Source of the DNA: CAVUPF01 sp963777915
Lineage (GTDB): Bacteria > Actinomycetota > Thermoleophilia > Solirubrobacterales > 70-9
DNA: 64,000 nucleotides
Reading direction: 5' to 3'
Assembly: GCA_963777915.1 (NCBI GenBank)
Contig: CAVZSH010000005.1
Coordinates: 806,001-870,000 of the forward strand
Below, piece after piece: positions 48,399 through 55,112 of the stretch (position 1 is the first letter of the stretch; every line of letters begins with the position of its first letter). The notes under the pieces are model-generated. The model was not told the origin of the DNA. It worked only from the letters and a program-made list of their open reading frames with translations, and searched no databases. The translations under genes were made by a program, and so were the position numbers.

Positions 48399-48635
48399 AT
48401 GAAGCTCGTTCACTCCGTCAAGGCGAGGATCACCGCCGCGATGCTGTTTGTCGCGGTCGGCCTCATGGCACTCCCGACGTTCGCGTCGGCAACGGTGGAC
48501 TACAGCAAACTGACCGAAGGGGTCACGGGGGAATTCGAAACGATTCTCCCGATCATCCTGACCGCCATCGGTCTCCTGCTGGGGATCACCTTCGCCCTCA
48601 AGTGGGCGGTGCGCAAGTTCGGCGGCATGCACTAG
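48399..48635 (+). CDS. Major coat protein precursor (pVIII-type)
   Basis: 78 residues behind an ideal Shine-Dalgarno (GAGGAGGTGA). Signal peptide 1-31 with Lys/Arg start and cleavage after FASA. The predicted mature form has 47 residues: short acidic amphipathic start (TVDYSKLTEGVTGEFET), a membrane helix (ILPIILTAIGLLLGITFALK) and a basic tail ending WAVRKFGGMH. The fd coat has 50 residues with the same three zones; the basic tail would face the packaged ssDNA. Confidence 0.88.
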   Translation: MKLVHSVKARITAAMLFVAVGLMALPTFASATVDYSKLTEGVTGEFETILPIILTAIGLLLGITFALKWAVRKFGGMH

Positions 48636-50308
48636 CCGCTGGGCTGCGTCTGTTCGGGCTAGGCGCTGTGGTATGCGTCCTGTGGGGCATCACAGGTCTC
48701 GCAGCGCCTAGCCGAGCAGACGCTTACTCGGGTGAAGCAGATGTGGTGACGGGCGCGAGCCTCTCAAAAGAAATCGAGGAACTGGTCAAGGTCCCCGATT
48801 TCATCCCGAAGGGGTGGGAAGGCGGCGGTGGGGCTGAGCCGCCCGCCGATGAGTCGGCGTGGACGGACTTCTGGGAGGGCTCGGGAGCGTTCCCTATCAC
48901 GTCGACAATTATCGGGGGTTTTTCCCTTGGCTTCGCCATTGGGGGGGTCATCTGTAATGAAATCCTTGAACTAGAAGGTTGCTGGTATTACGGGTCAAAG
49001 GGTGCGGATGAATTTGGTGGTAAATCGGGCTGGGGTTGGGAAGAAGCTCATACGATGCTGCAAGAACATGGGGTGACGATCTACCCGTACGAACTGTATT
49101 GGAGTACGGGTACTTCGCCGATTACGGGTCTTTGGTATGAACCGTGTGATTCGTCGGATAAGCCGCCGTCGGATGCCATTGTGAGGATGGGTACGGCGAC
49201 GGGTGAATGTTACTCGTCGCCGAAATACTATCCGGGGCCGTACTCGTCGAACCTCCGGTATCAGCAGAGTAACCGTGAAATGAAAGGGATGACGAAAGGC
49301 GAAGCGTCTGGGTTCGAACGTTCTAAAACTGCCGAATATTGCGGGGAGAGCGGCGGTTGTGGTAGTAAACCGTCGTCTAAATGGGCCGAACATGCGGCGA
49401 CCTGTCTTAAATCTCCGCATCTTTGCGGGATGACAGAAACGCAGCGCAATGAAATCGGCGAACATATGGCCTCTGAAACGCCGAAAGGTGAAGCCGAACA
49501 CATTCACGATCCGTGGAGGTACTACAAAACGGTGCCGAACTGTGTAGGCGTCTACAGTGAATGTGCTGCCGAACTGGAAGCGGATTCGCTCGAACCCGAT
49601 CACATATCAAAGACTTGGGAACACGCTGTGATCACGAAACCGGCTGAGGCGGTGGTGGAAACGAAACCGGCTGGGGGTACGGAACTGATCATCCACACTA
49701 AAGTGGAAGTCGTTACTAACCCGGATGAAGCCCATATGCCGGTGGTGATACCGGAAGTGCACGCGGGCGAAACGTACTCTGAATACGCTTCGAAACTGAA
49801 CCCGGCGCTGGAACCCCACAAGGAATATTTGCCGGAAGGTGAGATCGACCCACACGTCGGACCGAATGATGCGGTGCGCACGACGCCGGAGGCGGGCACG
49901 GAGGAGAACCCGGAAACGACGACGGAAGTTAAGGTGTGGACCAACCCGGAGGATGCGCCGCCGGTTGCTGGCGGTTGGACTCCGCCGACCGTGCCGAGCC
50001 TGGATCTCTCGCCGCTTGAAACGATAGGCAACCCTTGCTCGGTGTTCCCCTTCGGCGCGGTGTGTTGGGTCGCCGACACGCTGACCAGTTGGTCCGAACA
50101 CGAAGCGAACTGCCCGGATTTCTCGATACCGGTCGGGCAAGGCACCGGCGTCGACAAAAAAGGCGAAGTCGGTTTCAACACCTGCCAGATCGAACCCGTC
50201 ATGGAAGTGGTGAGGCCGATCATCGTCGCCCTTTCGCTGATGACAATCGGTGTCTGGGTCTCGGGTTGGTCCCTTGGTACCTCTGCGCCCAGCGGGAGCG
50301 ATGACTAG
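48602..50308 (+). CDS. Large exported protein with C-terminal membrane anchor, pIII-like adsorption protein
   Basis: About 568 residues from the GTG at 48602 (overlapping the coat gene); CTG at 48644 or GTG at 48668 are other possible starts. Signal peptide with Arg-Arg and h-region ends SRADA. The outer part is Trp/Tyr/Gly-rich with many cysteines and one inner hydrophobic patch (STIIGGFSLGFAIGGVI). Two similar blocks, TKVEVVTNPDEA and TEVKVWTNPEDA, precede a Cys-rich C-terminal domain and a final membrane helix (VVRPIIVALSLMTIGVWV). Position after the coat gene and before the pVI-like and Zot genes matches pIII. The central part, about 48,960-49,700, is visibly less GC-rich than the rest. 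Confidence 0.72.
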   Translation: MGGAQVRRHALAAGLRLFGLGAVVCVLWGITGLAAPSRADAYSGEADVVTGASLSKEIEELVKVPDFIPKGWEGGGGAEPPADESAWTDFWEGSGAFPITSTIIGGFSLGFAIGGVICNEILELEGCWYYGSKGADEFGGKSGWGWEEAHTMLQEHGVTIYPYELYWSTGTSPITGLWYEPCDSSDKPPSDAIVRMGTATGECYSSPKYYPGPYSSNLRYQQSNREMKGMTKGEASGFERSKTAEYCGESGGCGSKPSSKWAEHAATCLKSPHLCGMTETQRNEIGEHMASETPKGEAEHIHDPWRYYKTVPNCVGVYSECAAELEADSLEPDHISKTWEHAVITKPAEAVVETKPAGGTELIIHTKVEVVTNPDEAHMPVVIPEVHAGETYSEYASKLNPALEPHKEYLPEGEIDPHVGPNDAVRTTPEAGTEENPETTTEVKVWTNPEDAPPVAGGWTPPTVPSLDLSPLETIGNPCSVFPFGAVCWVADTLTSWSEHEANCPDFSIPVGQGTGVDKKGEVGFNTCQIEPVMEVVRPIIVALSLMTIGVWVSGWSLGTSAPSGSDD

Positions 50309-50604
50309 TGCTTGAATGGCTAGAAGAAATCTTCCATGCCATTGAGTCGATCCCTTACTGGATCGCGACGGCGCTCGTCGATGCCGTCAATCTGCTGATC
50401 GCGGGATTGGCGGGAATCGGCAAAGCAGCGCTCGCGGTGCTGCCGGGGTTCCCGACCGTGCCGTCCATGCCGAGTGCCGTCCTCCGTGCCTTCGTCTGGT
50501 TTTTTCCGCTTGAAGGCATCATGGCCGGGTTCGCTGCTTTGGTCGCGTCCTACGTGACCTATCTGGGTATCCGTGTGGTGTTGAACTGGGCGAAGGCGAA
50601 CTAG
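50308..50604 (+). CDS. pVI-like minor coat / membrane protein
   Basis: 98 residues, GTG start overlapping the previous TAG (TAGTG). Three hydrophobic segments: about 17-38 (YWIATALVDAVNLLIAGLAG), 40-50 (AALAVLPGF) and 68-92 (GIMAGFAALVASYVTYLGIR), with a short Lys-Ala-Asn end. Ff pVI is a ~112-residue, three-segment protein encoded between pIII and pI, exactly this position. Confidence 0.7.
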   Translation: MLEWLEEIFHAIESIPYWIATALVDAVNLLIAGLAGIGKAALAVLPGFPTVPSMPSAVLRAFVWFFPLEGIMAGFAALVASYVTYLGIRVVLNWAKAN

Positions 50605-50726
50605 TGCGCTGGTGGATCGGACTCGGGTTGGCTGCTGCGGTGACGGTCGGTTTGTATGCAGCTGGTCTGAGTTACCCGGTCCTCTACGTCGCCCGTCAGC
50701 TCGTCTGGCACCTGGTGGGCCGCTGA
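50604..50726 (+). CDS. 40-residue membrane protein preceding the Zot gene
   Basis: GTG start overlapping the previous stop; the stop overlaps the Zot ATG (TGATG). Sequence MRWWIGLGLAAAVTVGLYAA, then a second hydrophobic stretch and a basic end WHLVGR. One, perhaps two, membrane passes. It could be a small coat protein or a membrane partner of the ATPase. Confidence 0.62.
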   Translation: MRWWIGLGLAAAVTVGLYAAGLSYPVLYVARQLVWHLVGR

Positions 50727-51655
50727 TGGCGCTTAACCTGGTCACGGGCGGGCTCGGTACCGGTAAGTCCTACTACGCGGTCCGCAAAGGCGTCGAGGCG
50801 ATGTCGAAGGGGCGGATGCTGGTCACGAACTTTGCCCTCGAAGGTGACTTTGCCGAGCAGATTGCGTTCCGCGCGCCGTTCCGGACGCTGACGCGACCGT
50901 CTGGGCGGCGGTGCCTTAAAGCCCAGCAGCTCGCGTTGCGGCATATCTACGTCAAGGATCTGGCCGAGCTTCAGCGGGTACGTGTCCGCGAGGAACCTCC
51001 CTACGGGGAATGGGTGACTAAGCACGACGGCGAGGTTGTCTGGCGCGTCAAGGAGGGGATGGTGATCGTCATTCTTGACGAGGCACACCACTGGATGAAT
51101 GCCCGTGAATGGAGTGCCGAAAACCGTAAAGAGATTCTGGATTTCTTTGCTCTTTCGCGTAAGAACGGCATGGAGGTCTACGTCCTGACCCAGCACGGCG
51201 ACAACGTTGACGCGCAGGTCCGTCGGCTCTGTGAGGACCACATTAAGCTCAACAACCTCAAGCGCTCGGCTCGCTTCCTCGGTTTCCGGGTGATCCCGTT
51301 CAACCTCTTCATCGCGATCACCTTTTCGATGCACTACCCGAAGGAGGTCGCCCGGCGTGACTGGTACATCCTCAATTGGCAGCGCAATCTCTACGACACT
51401 ATGGAAACGGTGTCCTTCTCGGAGCACTTTGAACCGGAGGGCGGCGCACTCTGGCTTCCGCGACGCCCGGACGACGAGCAGGATGCCGCGCCGGACAGCA
51501 GCGGGAGCACGGCCGCAGGCCGCGCGGACGCGATGCCCGCCGCGGCTCCCGATCCTCGCCCGGATGGCCCGGCGGAGGGAGTGCTTGCACCCGATTTCGA
51601 TCAACTAGGTCAAGAATTGCCGGGAGAGGCGGCGGAGCGTGTCGGCTCCCTCTAA
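50726..51655 (+). CDS. Zot/pI-family phage assembly ATPase
   Basis: Drives extrusion of the filament through the membrane. 309 residues. Walker A GGLGTGKS at residues 8-15, Walker B VIVILDEAHHW at about 113-123, and the sensor region YVLTQHGDNVDAQVR near 165, all as in Zot/pI proteins. The last 80 residues are Pro/Ala/Asp-rich and disordered. The transmembrane helix usual after the ATPase domain is not evident; the preceding 40-residue membrane protein may supply the anchor. ATG overlaps the upstream stop. Confidence 0.9.
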   Translation: MALNLVTGGLGTGKSYYAVRKGVEAMSKGRMLVTNFALEGDFAEQIAFRAPFRTLTRPSGRRCLKAQQLALRHIYVKDLAELQRVRVREEPPYGEWVTKHDGEVVWRVKEGMVIVILDEAHHWMNAREWSAENRKEILDFFALSRKNGMEVYVLTQHGDNVDAQVRRLCEDHIKLNNLKRSARFLGFRVIPFNLFIAITFSMHYPKEVARRDWYILNWQRNLYDTMETVSFSEHFEPEGGALWLPRRPDDEQDAAPDSSGSTAAGRADAMPAAAPDPRPDGPAEGVLAPDFDQLGQELPGEAAERVGSL

Positions 51656-51666
51656 CAGCCGAGTTA

Positions 51667-51682
51667 GTCTCAGATTTGAGAC
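51667..51682. repeat. Inverted repeat upstream of the replication gene
   Basis: GTCTCA-GATT-TGAGAC, a perfect 6-bp stem with a 4-base loop, in the 42-base gap between the Zot and replication genes. It could be an operator for replication control or part of a nicking origin; too short to be a convincing terminator. Confidence 0.45.
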
Positions 51683-51697
51683 AGGTCACGCCTGACT

Positions 51698-52690
51698 ATG
51701 GTCACGGACGCTGGGGTCGATACGTGGTCGGTTTGCTGGTATCTCGGGCCTGATAGCGCCGCTGAGAGGGCATGTAAGGGGCTAATGAGCATTCCGGCGC
51801 CTAGGGGCCGGTTGCTGCCGGAACGGGTCGCAGGGCACCGCGTGGGGCTGTTTGGAGCGGAGCGCATGCTCTACGCGGAGGGTCATCCTGCCGAGGGTCG
51901 CCTGGCCAAGCCGGGGGACCTCCCGCCGAGCTTTGAGCAGGTCGTGGCCGGTCTTCAGGATCGCGGCATCTTGCCGCCGTCTCGATCTTTGCTCTCTTTG
52001 GCCGGGCCTGGGGGGCTCCGACCCGGGATTGGTGGCTCCGGGTTCGGCGGCGTCCGGCGCCTGGACTCGACTGTCAACCTGACCTTTGACGATTCCGTAG
52101 AAGGTCTGGCGGCGCTTACCGGCGTGGCGGCGCTGACCTTGCCGCGAGTGCAGACCAAAATCCACCGAGAGGTCGGTGGCCACCGGGTTGAGACTGTTTA
52201 CATGATGAGTGAAGGGGGCAAGCGTGTACTTGGTCGCTGGTATGACAAGGGCAATGAGACAGGAGAGGCGCCGCGTGGACAGTGGGTTCGCCCGGAGGAT
52301 CAGCGACGCTTCACTTCCCAGTTTCGGCCGACGGTTGAGTCTGTCGCGTCCTCTACACTTGTCCGCGATGCTTTCGTGCAACGGTTCACTCCACTGTGGA
52401 AGGCGGCGAGCGGCGTGAGGGTAGGTGGAATGGTCGAGCTGGCGGCGAAGCTACGTGATCTGCAGGACGAGGGCTTGATTACTCCTGGTCAGGCGGAACG
52501 AATTGCGGGCTTTATGGTGCTAGATGCGTCCGAGGCGGCGCGTTGTTCCCGGGCCACGAGTTATCGGCGACGAGCTGAGCTTAGGTCTTTTGGTTTGGTT
52601 CTGGCCGACGGCATTCTCGACCAGGTCGATGTTGACCTGGCGGACATCCTTGAGGACGCGTTGGAGGCCGACTGTTGGGGCGTTGGCTAG
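51698..52690 (+). CDS. Phage/plasmid replication initiator, gene II/X-like family
   Basis: 330 residues. Begins GVDTWSVCWYL, has RRLDSTVNLTFDDSVEG near residue 120 and RVLGRWYDKGNETG near 178, the YDK-x-E pattern of the II/X rolling-circle initiators, followed by an R-E-rich C-terminal helical half. It would nick the double-stranded form to start rolling-circle synthesis. In the circular phage it lies upstream of the ssDNA-binding-protein candidate across the att junction. Confidence 0.8.
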   Translation: MVTDAGVDTWSVCWYLGPDSAAERACKGLMSIPAPRGRLLPERVAGHRVGLFGAERMLYAEGHPAEGRLAKPGDLPPSFEQVVAGLQDRGILPPSRSLLSLAGPGGLRPGIGGSGFGGVRRLDSTVNLTFDDSVEGLAALTGVAALTLPRVQTKIHREVGGHRVETVYMMSEGGKRVLGRWYDKGNETGEAPRGQWVRPEDQRRFTSQFRPTVESVASSTLVRDAFVQRFTPLWKAASGVRVGGMVELAAKLRDLQDEGLITPGQAERIAGFMVLDASEAARCSRATSYRRRAELRSFGLVLADGILDQVDVDLADILEDALEADCWGVG

Positions 52691-52737
52691 CCGTATGTTC
52701 GATTGGTTGGGCTTTGACCATTTGGTATGTTTGGTCT

Positions 52738-52890
52738 ATGCAAGACAAACATATCCGCGTGGTTATGCCTGTGGAGCTGTGGAAGCAAGCTCGTTTGGAG
52801 GCGTTGATCCGCGACCAGAGTATCGGCGCTTTCGTGGTGTCGGTCGTAGAGAAGGAGTTGGCTCGTGCCCACAAGAGTAAACGTCACTGA
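52738..52890 (+). CDS. Ribbon-helix-helix-like small DNA-binding protein
   Basis: 50 residues: IRVVMPVELWKQARLEALI then DQSIGAFVVSVVEKELAR. A basic beta strand followed by two helices is the CopG/Arc pattern. Such proteins often control copy number next to rolling-circle replication genes, which fits its place just after rep. It overlaps the next gene by 26 bases. Confidence 0.7.
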   Translation: MQDKHIRVVMPVELWKQARLEALIRDQSIGAFVVSVVEKELARAHKSKRH

Positions 52891-53365
52891 GGCCGATATT
52901 GAGCGGTCGGAACAGCGTGACTCGCGTCAGTGCATGATCGCTGAGGCGATCAAGCGAGAGAATCCGAAGGTGCGAAACGTGCTAGTTGATATTCAGACCA
53001 TCCGTTGGACCGATCCGAAACGTCATACACGGTATGTGGCGTTGACGCCTGAGGCGGCGGCGGTTGCTTTGGTTGAGTTTGATCAAGGACGCAAGGTTGA
53101 GCCGTTTTCGTTCGGGTTGAAGGTGACTCAGCGGACTCCGTCGCAGGCGACGGTCAAGGACGATGGTGAGCAGTTGTCGTTGACTGGGAAGGCTCCTCTT
53201 ACTAAAAGTAAGCGGAGGCGGCAGGTTAAGCGGCGAGGTCTGAAGCGGTTGGATGAGCAGGGCGTGATCGAGGGAGGGGAGCCCCCGATTACGGCACAGT
53301 TAGGAAACGTCCGTAATAGTCGGAACGACAAGCGGCAGTTCGGCAGGAGGTTGCTGCGCGAATGA
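52865..53365 (+). CDS. Phage protein of unknown function
   Basis: 166 residues from a GTG inside the previous gene. Begins RVNVTEADIERSEQRDSRQC, then an alpha/beta region (VLVDIQTIRWTD, YVALTPEAAAVALVEFDQG) and a very basic second half (SKRRRQVKRRGLKRLDEQG). Probably binds nucleic acid. Family not recognised. Confidence 0.6.
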   Translation: MPTRVNVTEADIERSEQRDSRQCMIAEAIKRENPKVRNVLVDIQTIRWTDPKRHTRYVALTPEAAAVALVEFDQGRKVEPFSFGLKVTQRTPSQATVKDDGEQLSLTGKAPLTKSKRRRQVKRRGLKRLDEQGVIEGGEPPITAQLGNVRNSRNDKRQFGRRLLRE

Positions 53366-53502
53366 TGTACGTCGGTGTGGGTGCCTTCGTGGTGGGGTCG
53401 TTAGGGGCTGTGCTTCTTGTCGGTGCCGTTGAAGGCTTACAGCGGTATCGCCGGCGGTGGCGTCAGCCCGAGTCGCCGATGAAGTATTCCGACCGCAGCT
53501 AA
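53362..53502 (+). CDS. 46-residue membrane protein at the right end of the prophage
   Basis: ATG overlaps the previous stop (ATGA). One N-terminal membrane helix (GVGAFVVGSLGAVLLVGAVE) is followed by a basic tail (QRYRRRWRQPESPMKY). Last gene of the phage operon, directly before its terminator. Role unknown; small inner-membrane phage proteins of this shape are common. Confidence 0.62.
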   Translation: MMYVGVGAFVVGSLGAVLLVGAVEGLQRYRRRWRQPESPMKYSDRS

Positions 53503-53503
53503 G

Positions 53504-53543
53504 CGCCCGTCGGCCGAGATGTTCAAGGCCGGGCCGACGGGCG
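53504..53543 (+). terminator. Terminator at the end of the phage operon
   Basis: CGCCCGTCGGCC (53504-53515) pairs perfectly with GGCCGACGGGCG (53532-53543) across a 16-base loop, directly after the last phage stop codon and followed by a T-richer stretch (ATCGTATTCTCT). It could double as an intergenic origin hairpin of the phage. Confidence 0.78.
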
Positions 53544-53625
53544 GATCGTATTCTCTCATGCGCGTGCGCGAGGCTTCCCTAGTTTTAGGTAGGCGGGCTA
53601 CCCGATATTAGGAACTTTTGTGCCT

Positions 53626-53653
53626 GCGCACGATAATGGTGGTTATGTCAACT
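53626..53653 (+). repeat. Right prophage attachment site (attR), dif-like XerC/XerD site
   Basis: 11-6-11 plan: XerC-type arm GCGCACGATAA, spacer TGGTGG, XerD-type arm TTATGTCAACT. The XerD arm begins TTATGT as in E. coli dif (TTATGTTAAAT), so this half is probably the original chromosome. Shares the 16-base core with attL (53628-53643). Confidence 0.9.
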
Positions 53654-53670
53654 CACAGGAAGATTCCGTC

Positions 53671-53691
53671 AAAATCCCGCTCTCAAGCGGG
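53671..53691 (-). terminator. Terminator of chrA
   Basis: Hairpin CCCGCT-4-AGCGGG (53676-53691) overlaps the chrA stop codon; on the minus strand it is followed by ATTTTGAC, giving a short T-run. It lies 18 bases from the right att site. Confidence 0.6.
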
Positions 53692-54891
53692 CAGCGGCAC
53701 CCCCTGGACAGCCAATATGGCGCCGACCGCACCAGCGGCGAGCAGAGTCGCGACGACGCTGCGGCGCAGCGCGAGCAGCGCGACCGCAGCAGCAGCCAAG
53801 ACGATGATCTGCCAGGCCTCCGAGAGCGCCAGGGACAACGGGATCGCTGAGCCGAGGATTGCGCCGATTGCCGCCGGACCCGACCCGTCGAGGAAGGCTC
53901 GGGCCCTCGGGTCGGCGCGCAGCCGGTCAAAGCGGTCGGCGCCGAGCAGGACGAACGAGAACGACGGCGTGAAGGCAACCAGCGAGGCTAGTAGGGCTCC
54001 CCAAACTCCCGCCGCGGCGTAGCCGACCACGGCGACCGTGTGCGTCACCGGCCCCGGCGTCACCTGCCCGAGCGCGACCGCATTGAGGAACTGCCCAGAG
54101 CTCATCCAGTGGTAGTGACTGACTGCATCGGCTTGCATCAGCGGCACGATCACAAAGCCGCCGCCGTATGAAAGCGCGCCTACCTTGAAAGCCACCCAGG
54201 CCAGCGCGCCAGCGCCGCCGGTGGCGATAGCGGCCACAACAGGGACTGCCAAGAACCCGTAAGTTGACATAACCGCGGTCGAGCGTCGTCTGAGCAGCTC
54301 GAGTGCCCCGCAGCCAAGCAGAACGAGTACGAGCCAGGGGCCAAGCAACGCCGCTGCGGCTAGCCCAAGGAGGCCGTAGGCGGCCCAGCGCAGCGGATGG
54401 GAGTCGCGGGCGCGCGCCCAGCTCGACGGGACCAGGCCAAGGCCCGCCCTGACCGCGACCGCTGCCACCGCAGCCCCAGCGCCAGCCCCCGCCCCGCGCA
54501 CCCACAGCGGTGGCGTCCCGGCGAAGAAGAGGAGCGCCAGCAGGATGATGAGCACGAGGCCCGGAAGGATGAAGGCGGCGCCACCGAGCAGGGCGCCCCG
54601 AACCCCTCGCAGGCGCCAGGCACAGAAGATCGCCATCTGGGTCGATCCCGGCCCCGGAAGCAGGTTGGTCGCGGCAATCGCGTCCTCGAATTGCTCGGCG
54701 CTCAACCAACCCCGCCGCTTCACGCAGAGGTCGCGGAAGAGGGCAACGTGTGCGGGTGGACCGCCGAAGCCGATAGCCCCAATCCGCCCCCACTCCTTTA
54801 CGACCTCTGCCAGCGTCGGAGCAGCGGGAGCAACCGAGGGGGATGACGATTCGCCGCGCACGCGCCGCAGGCTACTGAGGCGCTCCGTCAC
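53683..54891 (-). CDS. chrA: Chromate transporter (CHR family), long two-domain form
   Basis: 402 residues from the GTG at 54891; a frame further upstream has no family similarity. Two homologous CHR domains (about 25-195 and 225-400) each with hydrophobic segments; GAIGFGGPPAHVALF and NLLPGPGSTQMAIF are in the first, GALSYGGGFVIVPLMQ and LGQVTPGPVTHTVAVVGY in the second. Known members export chromate in exchange for sulfate or protons. Its stop lies 30 bases beyond attR. Confidence 0.9.
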   Translation of the reverse strand: MTERLSSLRRVRGESSSPSVAPAAPTLAEVVKEWGRIGAIGFGGPPAHVALFRDLCVKRRGWLSAEQFEDAIAATNLLPGPGSTQMAIFCAWRLRGVRGALLGGAAFILPGLVLIILLALLFFAGTPPLWVRGAGAGAGAAVAAVAVRAGLGLVPSSWARARDSHPLRWAAYGLLGLAAAALLGPWLVLVLLGCGALELLRRRSTAVMSTYGFLAVPVVAAIATGGAGALAWVAFKVGALSYGGGFVIVPLMQADAVSHYHWMSSGQFLNAVALGQVTPGPVTHTVAVVGYAAAGVWGALLASLVAFTPSFSFVLLGADRFDRLRADPRARAFLDGSGPAAIGAILGSAIPLSLALSEAWQIIVLAAAAVALLALRRSVVATLLAAGAVGAILAVQGVPLPA

Positions 54892-55046
54892 GCTGACTAA
54901 GCCGCCCCCTCGGCTCGACCTGCGATGTCCGGCGACCTCGAATTGATCTCCCACACGGCGCTTGTCTACGGAATCAGCGCCAGCGGGCTGGCTGGTCACG
55001 CTCTACCCCGACAGCTTTCAGCTCAGCCAGATGTCCAAGACCTTAA

Positions 55047-55080
55047 GAAACTCCTGCAGGAGCGCCCCGCAGGAGCTTCT
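55047..55080 (-). terminator. Probable terminator after the thioredoxin-like gene
   Basis: CTCCTGC (55051-55057) pairs with GCAGGAG (55069-55075), extended by AGAA/TTCT with one mismatch, between the end of the thioredoxin-like gene and chrA. The arms give a stable stem; the T-run on the minus strand is short. Confidence 0.45.
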
Positions 55081-55112
55081 GACGTTCAGCCTCCCATTAG
55101 CAGTCCTGAAAC

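Larger units (their letters stand above)
45714..53653. mobile_element. Inovirus (filamentous phage) prophage integrated at a dif-like site
   Basis: About 7.9 kb between two dif-like sites, the size of a filamentous-phage genome. Diagnostic genes are present in a sensible order: ssDNA-binding-protein candidate, pVIII-type major coat, pIII-like and pVI-like proteins, Zot/pI ATPase, II/X-type replication initiator. Almost all genes abut or overlap by ATGA, GTGA or TAGTG junctions. No integrase or transposase is encoded, consistent with use of host XerC/XerD. No stop or frameshift was seen in any key gene, so it may be functional. Confidence 0.92.

Noticed and set aside
48353..48601. Upstream part of the frame leading into the pIII-like gene
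   Set aside because: This part is the coat-protein gene read in another frame; a signal peptide begins only after about 48602.
49000..49600. Long minus-strand frames opposite the pIII-like gene
   Set aside because: They are shadow frames, rich in Arg/Phe, without signal, start or ribosome-binding site.
51667..51682. Terminator between the Zot and replication genes
   Set aside because: The stem is only 6 bp with no T-run; treated as a possible operator or origin element instead.
45714..53653. Integrase, transposase, secretin or CRISPR inside the prophage
   Set aside because: All phage frames were examined on both strands; none shows tyrosine or serine recombinase, DDE, secretin or repeat-spacer features.
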